Positions 26,944 to 35,582 are shown, counted from the first letter of the stretch. The stretch is 64,000 nucleotides of DNA from Nostoc sphaeroides (GCF_003443655.1 NZ_CP031941.1:4028501-4092500); one strand, 5' to 3'. Notes: a model not told the origin generated them from the sequence alone. Numbers and translations: made by a program.

Positions 26944-27215
26944 GGGGGATGAGGAAGCTGTTTAACTTAGAAGTTGAGCCTTTGAACTCGGAAGTTGAGC
27001 CTTTGAACTCGGAAGTTGAGCCTTTGAACTCGGAAGTTGAGCCTTTGAACTCGGAAGTTGAGCCTTTGAACTCGGAAGTTGAGCCTCTGAACTCGGAAGT
27101 TGAGCCTCTGAACTCGGAAGTTGAGCCTTTGAACTCGGAAGTTGAGCCTTTGAACTCGGAAGTTGAGCCTCTGAACTCGGAAGTTGCACCTTTAAGGTTG
27201 AAATATGAGTTTTGA
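26940..27215 (+). CDS. Repeat-encoded ORF, ten EVEPLNS heptapeptides (translation uncertain)
   Basis: 91 codons starting in an ATGA overlap with the natG stop: a short basic leader ([10 protein letters not shown]), ten copies of EVEPLNS, then a degenerate EVAPL unit and LRLKYEF. It is encoded by a 21-bp tandem repeat, so every frame of the repeat is open on both strands, and openness alone is no evidence of coding. The overlap with natG is what makes translation possible. If it is made, the product would be an acidic, proline-containing repeat peptide. No family known to me. Confidence 0.3.
   Translation: MRGMRKLFNLEVEPLNSEVEPLNSEVEPLNSEVEPLNSEVEPLNSEVEPLNSEVEPLNSEVEPLNSEVEPLNSEVEPLNSEVAPLRLKYEF
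26970..27200. repeat. 21-bp tandem repeat (10 units plus a degenerate unit)
   Basis: The unit GAAGTTGAGCCTTTGAACTCG repeats head to tail from 26970 to 27179. Three units carry a C for T (CCTCTGAAC), and a diverged eleventh unit follows (27180-27200). There are no spacers, so it is not a CRISPR array. It separates natG from natH. Confidence 0.97.
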
Positions 27216-27261
27216 CAAATGACCAATGACCAATGACCAATGACAAATGACAAATGACAAA
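27213..27261. repeat. Seven TGACNAA heptamers overlapping the natH start
   Basis: Seven head-to-tail 7-mers (TGACAAA or TGACCAA) fill exactly 49 bases. The natH ATG at 27247 lies inside the fifth/sixth unit junction. Expansion or loss of a unit would shift the distance and frame of candidate start codons. Confidence 0.95.
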
Positions 27262-28398
27262 TTAACTTGGCTACGTAAAAACCTGTTCAGTACTTGGTAC
27301 AACAGCTTGTTAACTGTTGTCTGTTTGGTGTTGTTATTTTGGGTAGTGCGAGGAATTCTAACTTGGGCAACTACTCAAGCACAATGGGCGGTAATTCAGG
27401 TTAATTTACGTTTATTTTTAGTTGGTAGATTTCCACAAACGCTATATTGGCGAACTTGGATTGTACTGGCGATCGCTTCAACTTTAGGCGCTATAACTGC
27501 GGGTGTATTCTTTGGTAAACAGCAGTTAACAAAGCCTGGAATTGCTTTGTTTGCTTTTATCATCGGCATTTTGTTAGTTCTTTTACCACTAGACTTTACA
27601 TCCCGCCTTTGGTTATTGTTAATTGCAGTTTTACTATATGTAGGTTTTTGGCTTGGAGGAAAATTTACTAAGGTACTAACTTCTTGGCTTTCCCTATTAT
27701 GGTTACTGTCTTTCCCCGTCATTCTCTCGCTACTTGGCGGTGGATTTGGATTGCAGCCTGTATCTACAAATTTGTGGAATGGTTTGCTACTTACCCTACT
27801 AATGGCAGCAATCAGTATTGTGCTTTCCTTTCCCATTGGGGTTTTACTGGCTTTAGGGCGCACAAGCAATTTACCCGTAGTACGTTGGTTTTCTATCCTG
27901 TACATTGAAATCGTCAGGGGAGTACCACTAATTGGAATTTTGTTTTTAGCTCAGGTAATGCTTCCCTTATTTTTATCAGCAGATGTGCGTCTAGATCGGG
28001 TATTACGAGCAATTGCTGGATTGGTTTTATTTAGTGCTGCATACATGGCAGAAAACGTGCGCGGTGGACTCCAATCAATTCCTCGCGGGCAAATTGAAGC
28101 AGCGAAAGCGCTAGGATTAAATACAGGCTTGGTAATTTTGTTAATCGTCTTACCTCAAGCATTGCGTAGTGTGATTCCTGCGATCGTTGGTCAGTTTATC
28201 GGCTTATTTAAAGACACTTCTCTCTTATCATTGGTGGGATTAGTGGAACTCACAGGTATTGCGCGTTCAATATTGGCGCAACCACAGTTTCTCGGACGTT
28301 ATGCAGAAGTTTATCTATTTATTGGATTTATTTATTGGGTATTTTGTTACTCAATGTCGTTAGCTTCTCGACGGTTAGAAAAACAGTTAAGTCAGTAG
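27247..28398 (+). CDS. natH: Amino-acid ABC transporter permease NatH
   Basis: 383 residues. After a repeat-encoded start (MTNDK) the conserved part begins at LTWLRKNLF. There are several N-terminal membrane segments (about 17-37, 65-90, 96-115, 120-140), then the MetI-like domain from about 175 ([20 protein letters not shown]) with the coupling motif [20 protein letters not shown]. The longer N-terminal membrane part is typical for the AapM/BztC type, consistent with a NatG-NatH heterodimer. The ATPase gene bgtA lies 684 bases downstream beyond a minus-strand gene remnant, so it probably has its own promoter. Confidence 0.9.
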   Translation: MTNDKLTWLRKNLFSTWYNSLLTVVCLVLLFWVVRGILTWATTQAQWAVIQVNLRLFLVGRFPQTLYWRTWIVLAIASTLGAITAGVFFGKQQLTKPGIALFAFIIGILLVLLPLDFTSRLWLLLIAVLLYVGFWLGGKFTKVLTSWLSLLWLLSFPVILSLLGGGFGLQPVSTNLWNGLLLTLLMAAISIVLSFPIGVLLALGRTSNLPVVRWFSILYIEIVRGVPLIGILFLAQVMLPLFLSADVRLDRVLRAIAGLVLFSAAYMAENVRGGLQSIPRGQIEAAKALGLNTGLVILLIVLPQALRSVIPAIVGQFIGLFKDTSLLSLVGLVELTGIARSILAQPQFLGRYAEVYLFIGFIYWVFCYSMSLASRRLEKQLSQ

Positions 28399-28509
28399 TT
28401 AGGAGATTTTAATAAATAAATTACCAAAAAAAATCAGGAGCCATAATTTAGAATGATTCTAGTATCCTGACCCCTTTTAACTTTTGCCTTTTTTGGTCAG
28501 TTGTATAAT

Positions 28510-28878
28510 TTATTGTGCATCTAACCAAGCTTGTAAATCCGCCAAGCTGGTAAAATCCAACAGAGCAATACTTAGATTCTCAAGCACTGTTAAGGGTAAA
28601 TGAGAAATCGTTGCTTGCATTTCTTCAGACAGTTCTTGCTCAAGACGCTTAGTTAATTGTCGAACAATTAATTTAACAGTTGCTTCCTGTTCTCCTTCTT
28701 GTCGTCCTTCTTCCTTAATTTCTCGATAAACTCTCGTTTGCTGTAAAGTTATCCCTAACATGATTTCAACCTCGGCTCGGCTTAATTGCTCAAATTTGTA
28801 CACCATTATAGTCGTTACCAATTCTATTATGGCGCGACTTGATACTTCGGGTACTTCTTGATATGTTCTGCTTAACAA
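28510..28878 (-). pseudogene. C-terminal remnant of an Rpn/PD-(D/E)XK transposase-like (DUF4351) protein
   Basis: 122 codons matching the C-terminal half of a common cyanobacterial Rpn-family protein: AIIELVTTIMVYKFEQLSR, IMLGITLQQTRVYREIKEEG, the QEGEQ hinge and the DUF4351 tail LPLTVLENLSIALLDF. The N-terminal nuclease domain is missing. The frame extends about 13 codons above the TTG at 28878 to a stop, without an ATG. It is probably a decayed mobile gene that landed between natH and bgtA. Confidence 0.6.
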
Positions 28879-29082
28879 ATACGGTTTTGTGGTGTGGTGG
28901 TATTGTTCCCTGGCAAAATATCAGATAGGCGATCGCACTGTAAAATCTTACTAATATTGATAAGCGATCGCTATGTCCACAAGTTATTATTGCTATCTAA
29001 AATCATCAATTACTTGATAATCACTCCATTAGCTTACCGTTAGGGATCGCTAATTTACTAAAAAATTCGGAGGTGCAAATCT

Positions 29083-29826
29083 GTGACAACAAAACAAGCG
29101 CCAATAATTATTGCTGAAGATGTTCATAAGTGGTATGGAAAATTCCACGCTCTTCAGGGTGTGAGCTTGACAGTCAATCGTGGAGAAGTAGTAGTGTTGA
29201 TGGGGCCATCTGGTTCAGGTAAATCTACCTTTATCCGCACATTTAACGCTCTAGAAGAATACCAAAAGGGAAAAATTGAAATCGACGGCATTACCCTCAG
29301 CCATGACTTGCGAAATATTGAAACGATTCGTAAAGAAGTGGGAATGGTATTTCAGCAATTTAATTTATTTCCTCATCTCACAGTCCTGCAAAATATTTCT
29401 TTAGCACCAATTTGGGTACGGCGATCGCCAAAGGCAAAAGCCGAAGAATTGGCAATGCAACTATTAGAAAGAGTAGGAATTTTAGAACAGGCGCAAAAAT
29501 ATCCAGGACAGTTATCTGGTGGACAACAGCAACGAGTAGCGATCGCTCGTGCTTTAGCCATGCAACCCAAAATCATGCTGTTTGACGAACCCACCTCAGC
29601 CTTAGATCCAGAAATGGTACGAGAAGTTTTGGATGTAATGCGAAATCTCGCCCGTGATGGAATGACAATGGTAGTCGTCACCCACGAAGTTGGATTCGCT
29701 CGTGAAGTCGCAGACCGAGTTATTCTCATGGATAGCGGTTCCCTCGTCGAGTCAGCCACCCCAGACACCTTTTTCAGCAACCCCAAAGAAGAAAGAACAC
29801 GCAAATTTTTGTCACAAATTCTCTAA
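29083..29826 (+). CDS. bgtA: Amino-acid ABC transporter ATP-binding protein BgtA
   Basis: 247 residues, GTG start with a strong GGAGG nine bases upstream. Walker A is GPSGSGKST (about 44-52), Q-loop VFQQFNLF, signature [14 protein letters not shown], Walker [13 protein letters not shown] and H-loop VVTHEVGFA. It is a polar-amino-acid ABC ATPase that energises the NatF-NatG-NatH system. In Anabaena the homologue BgtA is shared with the basic-amino-acid Bgt transporter, so it may serve more than one permease here. The separation from natH fits a shared subunit. Confidence 0.9.
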   Translation: MTTKQAPIIIAEDVHKWYGKFHALQGVSLTVNRGEVVVLMGPSGSGKSTFIRTFNALEEYQKGKIEIDGITLSHDLRNIETIRKEVGMVFQQFNLFPHLTVLQNISLAPIWVRRSPKAKAEELAMQLLERVGILEQAQKYPGQLSGGQQQRVAIARALAMQPKIMLFDEPTSALDPEMVREVLDVMRNLARDGMTMVVVTHEVGFAREVADRVILMDSGSLVESATPDTFFSNPKEERTRKFLSQIL

Positions 29827-29951
29827 AACCTCCGCGCTACTTTGCGCTTACCTTTGCGTTTCACTTCTAATTGTTGTTTCGCTAAGTTGTCAATGTATTA
29901 TTGAAATGGAAATTATTAAATCAAGCACCGCCATAAATTGGAATTAAACCC

Positions 29952-30368
29952 GTGTCTGCTAAAGATGCTTTTCATACAGTTGTCAAAACAGCACTTGAGA
30001 AAGAAGGGTGGTTAATCACTCATGATCCTTATGCTCTCCAGGCGGGAACCCTTGAGCTATATGTTGATTTAGGAGCAGAAAAAGTTATTGCAGCCGAAAA
30101 ACAAGGACAAAAAATAGCTGTTGAAATTAAAAGTTTTCTAAGTCCATCAAAAATAACAGAACTTTATGCTGCATTAGGGCAATTTATCATTTACCGAATT
30201 GCTTTACAAAAACAAGAAGCCAATCGCACTTTATATTTAGCCCTTCCTAGTACTGTTTACAATTAGTTTTTTATACTTCCATTTATTCAATATGTCATTC
30301 AAACTAATCAACTCTGTTTACTAATTTATAATATTGAACAGGAGGCAATAGACCAATGGCAAAGCTAG
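29952..30368 (+). pseudogene. xisH: XisH-like protein with an in-frame amber stop
   Basis: From the GTG at 29952 the frame encodes an XisH opening (KDAFHTVVKTALEKEGW) and the nuclease-like core LGAEKVIAAEKQGQKIAVEIKSFL. It stops at TAG (30264-30266) after 104 codons. Reading past this single stop, the same frame continues with FFILPFIQYVIQTNQLCLLI and YNIEQEAIDQWQS to a stop at 30366-30368. That totals 138 sense codons plus the amber, the normal XisH length, overlapping the start of xisI as in intact pairs. XisH is a controlling factor for fdxN-element excision in Anabaena, and many free-standing xisHI pairs exist. One nonsense change, a sequencing error or recoding would all explain it. Confidence 0.8.
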
Positions 30369-30688
30369 ACGAATATCGACAATATATTAAGGACTTGCTT
30401 CAACAACACGCGAGTATTGTTTGGGATAATCGCATTCAAGCACAGATAATTTATGATACAGAACACGATCATTATCAATTGGTTTATGTAGGTTGGCGCG
30501 AGCAAGACCGCATATATGGGCCTGTTCTGCATCTAGATATTATTGACGAGAAAATCTGGATTCAGCAAGATGGAACAGAGGTAGGAATTGCTAATGAATT
30601 AGTTGAATTAGGTGTCCCAAAAGAAGATATTGTTTTAGGTTTTCAGTTACCTTCTGTGCGTAAATATACAGATTTTGCTGTTACTTAA
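30356..30688 (+). CDS. xisI: XisI family protein
   Basis: 110 residues with the full family layout: MAKLDEYRQYIKDLLQQHAS, VYDTEHDHYQLVYVGW-like core (here IYDTEHDHYQLVYVGWREQD), HLDIIDEKIWIQQDGTE, and the end LVELGVPKEDIVLGFQLPS-VRKYT. XisI is a partner of XisH in the excision control of the fdxN element. Here no integrase or att sites are nearby. The start ATG lies inside the end of the xisH frame, with GGAGG 11 bases upstream inside xisH, so coupling is expected. With XisH truncated, XisI may be translated alone. Confidence 0.9.
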   Translation: MAKLDEYRQYIKDLLQQHASIVWDNRIQAQIIYDTEHDHYQLVYVGWREQDRIYGPVLHLDIIDEKIWIQQDGTEVGIANELVELGVPKEDIVLGFQLPSVRKYTDFAVT

Positions 30689-30828
30689 TTGAACTTATTA
30701 AAAATAGCGATCGCTCTCTTGTTTTGCTTCATATCCTCTAGTTAAAAAATAGCGATCGCTTTAACTAAAATAATATCCCAGCCTTAATAACCTTTATTGT
30801 TCATAATGATATTTGCAAGTCAAAATAA

Positions 30829-31011
30829 TCAATCTTCTTCAAATTCATAAGTTTGGGATTCAAAGACAATTTTTTCATATTCATCTAAATTAACAAAAAC
30901 TAAGTTACCTTTTTTTACATTTTCTAAAGCTTTGATTAGATGTTTTTTGTTCGTCTCTGATTTTAGAAGATAAGTAGTTTCGTCTTCTTCAGATGGTGGT
31001 TCAACTAACAT
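30829..31011 (-). CDS. Small antitoxin-like protein, no toxin partner seen
   Basis: 60 residues, acidic. LLKSETNKKHLIKALENVKK followed by GNLVFVNLDEYEKIVFES is reminiscent of Phd/YefM-type antitoxins in length and in the strand-helix pattern, but I cannot confirm the family. No RelE/YoeB-type toxin lies on either side (xisI upstream on the opposite strand, about 250 bases of non-coding DNA beyond). It may be an orphan antitoxin left after loss of its toxin. Confidence 0.4.
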   Translation of the reverse strand: MLVEPPSEEDETTYLLKSETNKKHLIKALENVKKGNLVFVNLDEYEKIVFESQTYEFEED

Positions 31012-31266
31012 AATGACTTGTACGAAATCTTTCGCATCTTTCCCACCCTATTGTAACTGTATCTGAGTGAGATTAATTTGAGCGATCGCTTTTCTTTCTT
31101 GGCGTGCTTGGCGTCTTGGCGGTTCGTTAAAAAGAGCGATCGCTATTGCATAAACTACAACTCAAATTGGGAATACTGAGTCAAGGGCAGGTATTTGCTG
31201 TGCAGAATCGAAGCGACTATCTACCAGACATCACGCTGCGGAAATTTTAGCAACTAGGAGAAAATT

Positions 31267-32394
31267 GTGAGTTTACCAGTTACAGTAACCTTTATGCTTG
31301 CTGATTGGATTGTCAAAGGGCTAACAGATGGAACTCTTGAACGGGTTGGAGGTGTAATTAGGGAAGTAGGCAGTAAGCGAGTAATTAGTTGGTTAAGAGA
31401 GGTTGATTCACCACCTTATAAAGAAATATTTTCAGCTACTCAAGGAATTTTGCAGGTAACTAGTGCAGTCAGTATATTGAACCTGGGTGTCTCAGTTATA
31501 GGCTTTGTTGTAATAGCACAACGCTTAAAAGAATTAGAGCAACGGCTACAACAAGCACAAAAAGTGTTAAATAATATTAATCGTAAAATCGACCTTAGTT
31601 TCTATGCAAATTTTCGTGCTGCAATCGAATTAGCAAATAATGCTTTTACAATGACCAAAACTGATAATCGTAGAAATAGCGCCCTACAAGCTATTAACCG
31701 TTTTTTAGAAGCAGAGCATATTTATGCTGAATACACCGATATCGAAATTGAGCAAAAAAGCCAAATTGCTGATAAATATCTACTGACTTTATCTTTAGCC
31801 TACTTAGCTGAAGCACGTTGTTATCTTGAATTAGAAGAACACGAAACAGCACTTCGCCGCTTTCAAGAAGGAGCAATAGTTATTCGTTCTCGTATTCAGA
31901 AATATATTAAGATTCTGCTTACTTTTAATCCAGCAGCATACTTACAGCCTCAGTTCAGAGGTCAGATTGATTTGCGGAGGCTAACCCGAATTTACCAATG
32001 GCTCGACCCAACTTTGGATGAAAATGCAGTCTTTGATAGGCAACGGATGAATCTATTCATGTTGGCTCAAGACCCGAATAACGCGAAGTGGGTAGAATCG
32101 ATACCAGCAGCAATTTGGGATTCTAAAGTAGATTGGGTAGGAAAAGCAATTTGGGATGATCCTAAGCCGCAGATTTATGCACGTCTTCCTAAAATTTTGG
32201 AAGTAATGGAATCTATGATTGAAACCAATCGCCGTTTTGAATCTTACCAAACAGAATTGCAAGCAATATCTCAATTAGGAATCAGCTTTCATGACTGGCT
32301 TAAATTAACTCCGTCTACAGAAATTAAACCAGACGGTGCAGAATTAATGTATATAATCCCATCCAAACCTTTAGAGTTAGGGACTTCCAGATAA
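31267..32394 (+). CDS. Unrecognised membrane/coiled-coil/TPR-like protein, tandem copy 1
   Basis: 375 residues, GTG start with AGGAG seven bases before it. The layout is: a short N-terminal region (SLPVTVTFMLADWIVKGL); a hydrophobic segment at about 66-85 (VSILNLGVSVIGFVVIAQ) running into a coiled coil (LKELEQRLQQAQKVLNNINR); a conserved KIDLSFYANF; a helical, TPR-like pair (LTLSLAYLAEARCYLELEEH then ETALRRFQEG); and the end FHDWLKLTPSTEIKPDGAEL. It is a clear paralogue of 32664-33980. The last residues (GTSR) and stop are encoded by the inverted repeat of the element at 32380; copy 2 ends differently (QPSI). Function unknown. A membrane-bound effector or pore-forming defence protein is speculation. 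Confidence 0.75.
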   Translation: MSLPVTVTFMLADWIVKGLTDGTLERVGGVIREVGSKRVISWLREVDSPPYKEIFSATQGILQVTSAVSILNLGVSVIGFVVIAQRLKELEQRLQQAQKVLNNINRKIDLSFYANFRAAIELANNAFTMTKTDNRRNSALQAINRFLEAEHIYAEYTDIEIEQKSQIADKYLLTLSLAYLAEARCYLELEEHETALRRFQEGAIVIRSRIQKYIKILLTFNPAAYLQPQFRGQIDLRRLTRIYQWLDPTLDENAVFDRQRMNLFMLAQDPNNAKWVESIPAAIWDSKVDWVGKAIWDDPKPQIYARLPKILEVMESMIETNRRFESYQTELQAISQLGISFHDWLKLTPSTEIKPDGAELMYIIPSKPLELGTSR

Positions 32395-32514
32395 AAAAAT
32401 ATTCCATTGCTATTGTTCACTGTTGACCGTTGACGGTTCACGAGTTTTCAGTCAACAGTCAACAGTCAACAGTCAACGACTTGAATGTGGAATAATTTAT
32501 TTTTTGGAGTTCCC
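32380..32514. mobile_element. MITE-like element, GGGACTTCC family (copy A)
   Basis: 135 bp: left end GGGACTTCCAGATAAAAAAA, right end (complement) GGGAACTCCAAAAAATAAAT, TTA direct repeats on both sides. The interior holds GTCAACAGTCAACAGTCAAC and its partial inverted partner GTTGACCGTTGACGG. It is nearly identical, in reverse orientation, to 49613-49747 (same length). Its left end replaces the 3' end of the upstream gene. Confidence 0.85.
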
Positions 32515-32663
32515 TTATAGCCTTCCGTGTGAATTAGCGCTAGTTGATAAATAGATACTCGAAGTGGGAATACTTAGTAAAGCGGGAGTATTTGTTGCCT
32601 AGATGCAAAGCTGCTTGTAACTAAATACCTTGCGACGGAAGTTTTATCAACTAGGAAAAAATT

Positions 32664-33980
32664 ATGAGTTTACCAGTTCAAATTACCTTCGCACTTGCAC
32701 CACATATCGCTAAAGGGTTAGCTCAGGGAGTATATGCAGTATGTGGGGGTATAATTCTGGATACTGTAAAAAATAATAATATCATTGGATTTTTAAGAGG
32801 AACAACTCCAACCCCTACGAGTTCCCCTAATAACGTACTGAACCTGATTATTTCTGGTGCAAACTTGCTAACTTCAGGAGCAAATATAGCGGTGTCAGCT
32901 AAGGGATTTAGCAATGTAAACCAGCGATTAGATAATGGATTTAGTGATGTTAACCAGCAACTAAGTAATATTGAAAATCAAATTCAAGCAATTGGAAAAC
33001 CTTTACAAATAAGTCCAGAGCTTTTGCAGATAACTACTGCTGCTAGTGTACTTAATCTGGGGGTATCTGTGATGGGTTTTGCTGTTATATCGCAGCGTCT
33101 CAATGAGATAGAAAACCAATTAAAACAAGCAGGAGAATTGTTAAGTAAAATTAATCGCAAAATTGACCTCAGTTTCTATGCTAACTTCCATGCTGGAATC
33201 GAATTAGCACTTAATGCCTTTACGATGACTAGAATTGAAAACCGTAGAAGCAGCGCCTTACAAGCTATCAATCGCTTCTTAGAAGCAGAACATATTTACA
33301 AAGATTACACAGTTAATGAACTTTCGCAGAAAAGCCCAATTATTGACAAATATATACTGACATTATCTCTAGCCTATATTGCAGAAGCACGTTGTCATTT
33401 AGAACTAGAAGAACATGAAACAGCACTTCGTCGTTTTCAAGAAGGGGGAAAATTTATTAGGTTGCTGCTTCAAAAATATATTGAACTCATGCTTACTTCT
33501 AATCCAGCAGCATACTTACATCCTCAATTTAAAGGTCAGATTGATTTGCATAAACTAACCCAAATTTACCAATGGATTGACCCGAATTTTAATGAAAATA
33601 CAGTTTTCGAGATACAACGCGAGAATATGTTTAAACTGACTCAAAGTCATGATGAATGGCTGTCTTCCCTTCCATCGGCAATTGTAGATCGTAGTGAAAT
33701 TCAATGGGGCATATTCGGAGGAAATCCAACACCATTCACAGGGAGATTTGAAAAAGAAGCTTACAAACGTCTTCCACAAGTATTTGAAGTAATGCAATCT
33801 ATGATTGAAACCAATCGCCGTTTTGAAGCATATCAAACAGAAATACAAGCAATTTCCCAATTAGGAATCAGCTTTCATGATTGGCTTAAATTAAGTCCGT
33901 CTACAGAAATTAAACCAGATGGTGCAGAATTAATGTATATAATCCCATTCAAACCTTTAGAGTTACAACCTTCCATCTGA
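32664..33980 (+). CDS. Unrecognised membrane/coiled-coil/TPR-like protein, tandem copy 2
   Basis: 438 residues, ATG start with AGG eight bases upstream; the leader resembles that of copy 1. It opens SLPVQITFALAPHIAKGLA. It carries an insertion relative to copy 1 with an extra hydrophobic stretch (LNLIISGANLLTSGANIA) and a repeated NVNQRLDNGF / DVNQQLSNIE segment. The shared part follows: LNLGVSVMGFAVISQRL, KINRKIDLSFYANFHAG, ILTLSLAYIAEARCHLELEE, HETALRRFQEGG and FHDWLKLSPSTEIKPDGAEL. The two copies agree at most positions in the central region. No catalytic residues stand out; a structural or pore-forming role is possible. Function unknown. Confidence 0.78.
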   Translation: MSLPVQITFALAPHIAKGLAQGVYAVCGGIILDTVKNNNIIGFLRGTTPTPTSSPNNVLNLIISGANLLTSGANIAVSAKGFSNVNQRLDNGFSDVNQQLSNIENQIQAIGKPLQISPELLQITTAASVLNLGVSVMGFAVISQRLNEIENQLKQAGELLSKINRKIDLSFYANFHAGIELALNAFTMTRIENRRSSALQAINRFLEAEHIYKDYTVNELSQKSPIIDKYILTLSLAYIAEARCHLELEEHETALRRFQEGGKFIRLLLQKYIELMLTSNPAAYLHPQFKGQIDLHKLTQIYQWIDPNFNENTVFEIQRENMFKLTQSHDEWLSSLPSAIVDRSEIQWGIFGGNPTPFTGRFEKEAYKRLPQVFEVMQSMIETNRRFEAYQTEIQAISQLGISFHDWLKLSPSTEIKPDGAELMYIIPFKPLELQPSI

Positions 33981-34182
33981 ACTACTCCCTTCCCGCTCAA
34001 AGAATACCTAAATTTTTTTTAACGAACCGCATTCGCGCAGCGTCTCGTTAGAGAAGGACGCAAAGAGCGCAAAGGAAAAGATAGGTAATCTTATGGTGGG
34101 AAGGGAGTGTGAGTTTTGGAGTTAGGGAATAGAAACTTGTTAGCTTTTTTAATCAGGTTTGAGCCAGTTTTCTACTTTTAAA

Positions 34183-34371
34183 TCACGATTTCTCTATACC
34201 TTGGCGAATTGCATTATCCATATCCTCAAGAGTTTTAGGTTTACCTTGATATTTTAAACACCCTGCTACATCATCTAATTTAGTTACTACAAAAGCTTTC
34301 TTAGGCTTTAAAAGAATTCCATCACCCATATCAATAATAAAATATTGCTTGTTTGGTAGTGATGATTGCAT
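34183..34371 (-). CDS. Partial AbrB-like antitoxin duplicate (AbrB')
   Basis: 62 residues. From FIIDMGDGILLKPKKAF to the end (KLDDVAGCLKYQGKPKTLED, then MDNAIRQGIEKS) it repeats the C-terminal two thirds of the protein at 35334 with few changes. The N-terminal swapped-hairpin half that binds DNA in SpoVT/AbrB proteins is replaced by MQSSLPNKQY. It could keep toxin-neutralising ability without full DNA binding, or be a duplication remnant. It lies 11 bases after the nucleotidyltransferase gene on the same strand. Confidence 0.6.
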   Translation of the reverse strand: MQSSLPNKQYFIIDMGDGILLKPKKAFVVTKLDDVAGCLKYQGKPKTLEDMDNAIRQGIEKS

Positions 34372-34382
34372 TTTAAATTACT

Positions 34383-35324
34383 TTAATTCATAGATTCAAA
34401 GTCAACAAGAAGCCAATTTATTCCATCCATTATTATGGGAAATTTTTCTTCAGGTATGTTGAACTCATGAAAACATTTCTCTCTATACTTTTCTTTTTCA
34501 GTGAAATTAGTGATGGCTTTAATTAATGGCTTTTTTACTTCGTAGCTTTCTTCAGCTTTAGCGATCGCATGTGCGGGTATTTCGTTATTTACACGCAATA
34601 TTGCTAAGTCAATCAAATCTCTAGATTGTGTACTTGAATCGTTCCATCGGTCAGCATTAGCCATTAGTTTTGATGTAAATCTATCGCTTATACTCAGACA
34701 AGGTATTTTTGTCCATTCTGGATAAACAGGAGAGTCCAAAGTAAAAATACCATTGGCTACAATTTCTACTTTAATAATTGTTTCATTGACTACAACAAGG
34801 AAACGAATACCATATTGATTTATTGTACTGTCCCCTAATTCGATATCTGTTGTACTTTGAAATAATGCTACAATTCCTTCATCGCAAATCAAATTTCTTA
34901 AATATCTGTAATTTTCAGTTCCATAAGGGAAGAGAAAATCAATATCTTTACTAAGCCTGTATTCATCATATTCTAAAGCTAAGAGTGTACCACCGCCAAA
35001 GTATGCAGAAGCTTTTTTGAAAACTTCTGGATTGAAAGCATTAAGGATTTTAAGTATATTATTATGATGATCGAGATGAAACATTTCAAAATCCGGTAAT
35101 ATCCAGGAGTTATATTTTTTTGCTAAATAATGAACAAAATCCTTTTCTTCTTGTTTTAAATTATTGAAAGTAGTTTGATGATGCCAATTCCGTTGATACA
35201 ATTGAACAATTTCTTTCTCACTCATTTCATATACATTTTTTAGCTGCCAACCAATAGACTCTAGAAATGGTAGCTTTTGTGGATTGAGCATAAAATTAAG
35301 CGCTGACTCTGCGTCTCTTTGCAT
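34383..35324 (-). CDS. AbiEii-like nucleotidyltransferase (putative toxin)
   Basis: 313 residues. The nucleotidyltransferase signature is AYFGGGTLLALEYDEYRLSK followed by DIDFLFPYG (glycines 110-112, S125, D127, D129), a polymerase-beta-like active site as in AbiEii/AbiGii toxins. TSKLMANADRW and SRDLIDLAIL match the downstream part of that family. The C-terminal region is helical. AbiEii toxins work with an AbiEi-type antitoxin; here the gene sits between an AbrB-like antitoxin gene (nine bases upstream) and a partial duplicate of it (11 bases downstream). A toxin-antitoxin or phage-defence module with AbrB as the partner is the inference. Confidence 0.75.
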   Translation of the reverse strand: MQRDAESALNFMLNPQKLPFLESIGWQLKNVYEMSEKEIVQLYQRNWHHQTTFNNLKQEEKDFVHYLAKKYNSWILPDFEMFHLDHHNNILKILNAFNPEVFKKASAYFGGGTLLALEYDEYRLSKDIDFLFPYGTENYRYLRNLICDEGIVALFQSTTDIELGDSTINQYGIRFLVVVNETIIKVEIVANGIFTLDSPVYPEWTKIPCLSISDRFTSKLMANADRWNDSSTQSRDLIDLAILRVNNEIPAHAIAKAEESYEVKKPLIKAITNFTEKEKYREKCFHEFNIPEEKFPIIMDGINWLLVDFESMN

Positions 35325-35333
35325 TTAAAAACG

Positions 35334-35582
35334 CTACGATTCCTCTACAACTTGGCGAATTGCATTATCCATATCCTCAAGAATTTTAGGTTTTCCTTGA
35401 TATTTTAAACAACCTGCTACATCATCTAATTTAGTTTCTGGAAAAGGTTTCTTAGGCTTTAAAAGAATTCCATCACCCATATCAATAATAATAAATTCTT
35501 GACCTACTTCCCATTGATGAGCTTCCCGCAAAGATTCGGGAATAATTACTTCTCCTTGAGGAGACAATTTTGTAATTTCCAT
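35334..35582 (-). CDS. AbrB/MazE-type antitoxin (SpoVT-AbrB fold)
   Basis: 82 residues. The N-terminal swapped-hairpin DNA-binding fold is ITKLSPQGEVIIPESLREAH, then VGQEFIIIDMGDGILLKPKK. A C-terminal tail (DDVAGCLKYQGKPKILEDMD) usually binds the toxin. In cyanobacteria this type often precedes a PIN toxin; here it precedes an AbiEii-like nucleotidyltransferase with a nine-base gap. It probably represses its own operon. A near-identical tail is re-used in the 34183 gene. Confidence 0.85.
   Translation of the reverse strand: MEITKLSPQGEVIIPESLREAHQWEVGQEFIIIDMGDGILLKPKKPFPETKLDDVAGCLKYQGKPKILEDMDNAIRQVVEES

Noticed and set aside
26970-27200. Regular repeat array resembling a CRISPR at first sight
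   Set aside because: Units are contiguous 21-mers with no spacers, and there are no cas genes nearby.
28940-28960. GTAAAATCTTAC as an NtcA site before bgtA
   Set aside because: Spacing is GTA-N6-TAC, not the N8 of the NtcA consensus.
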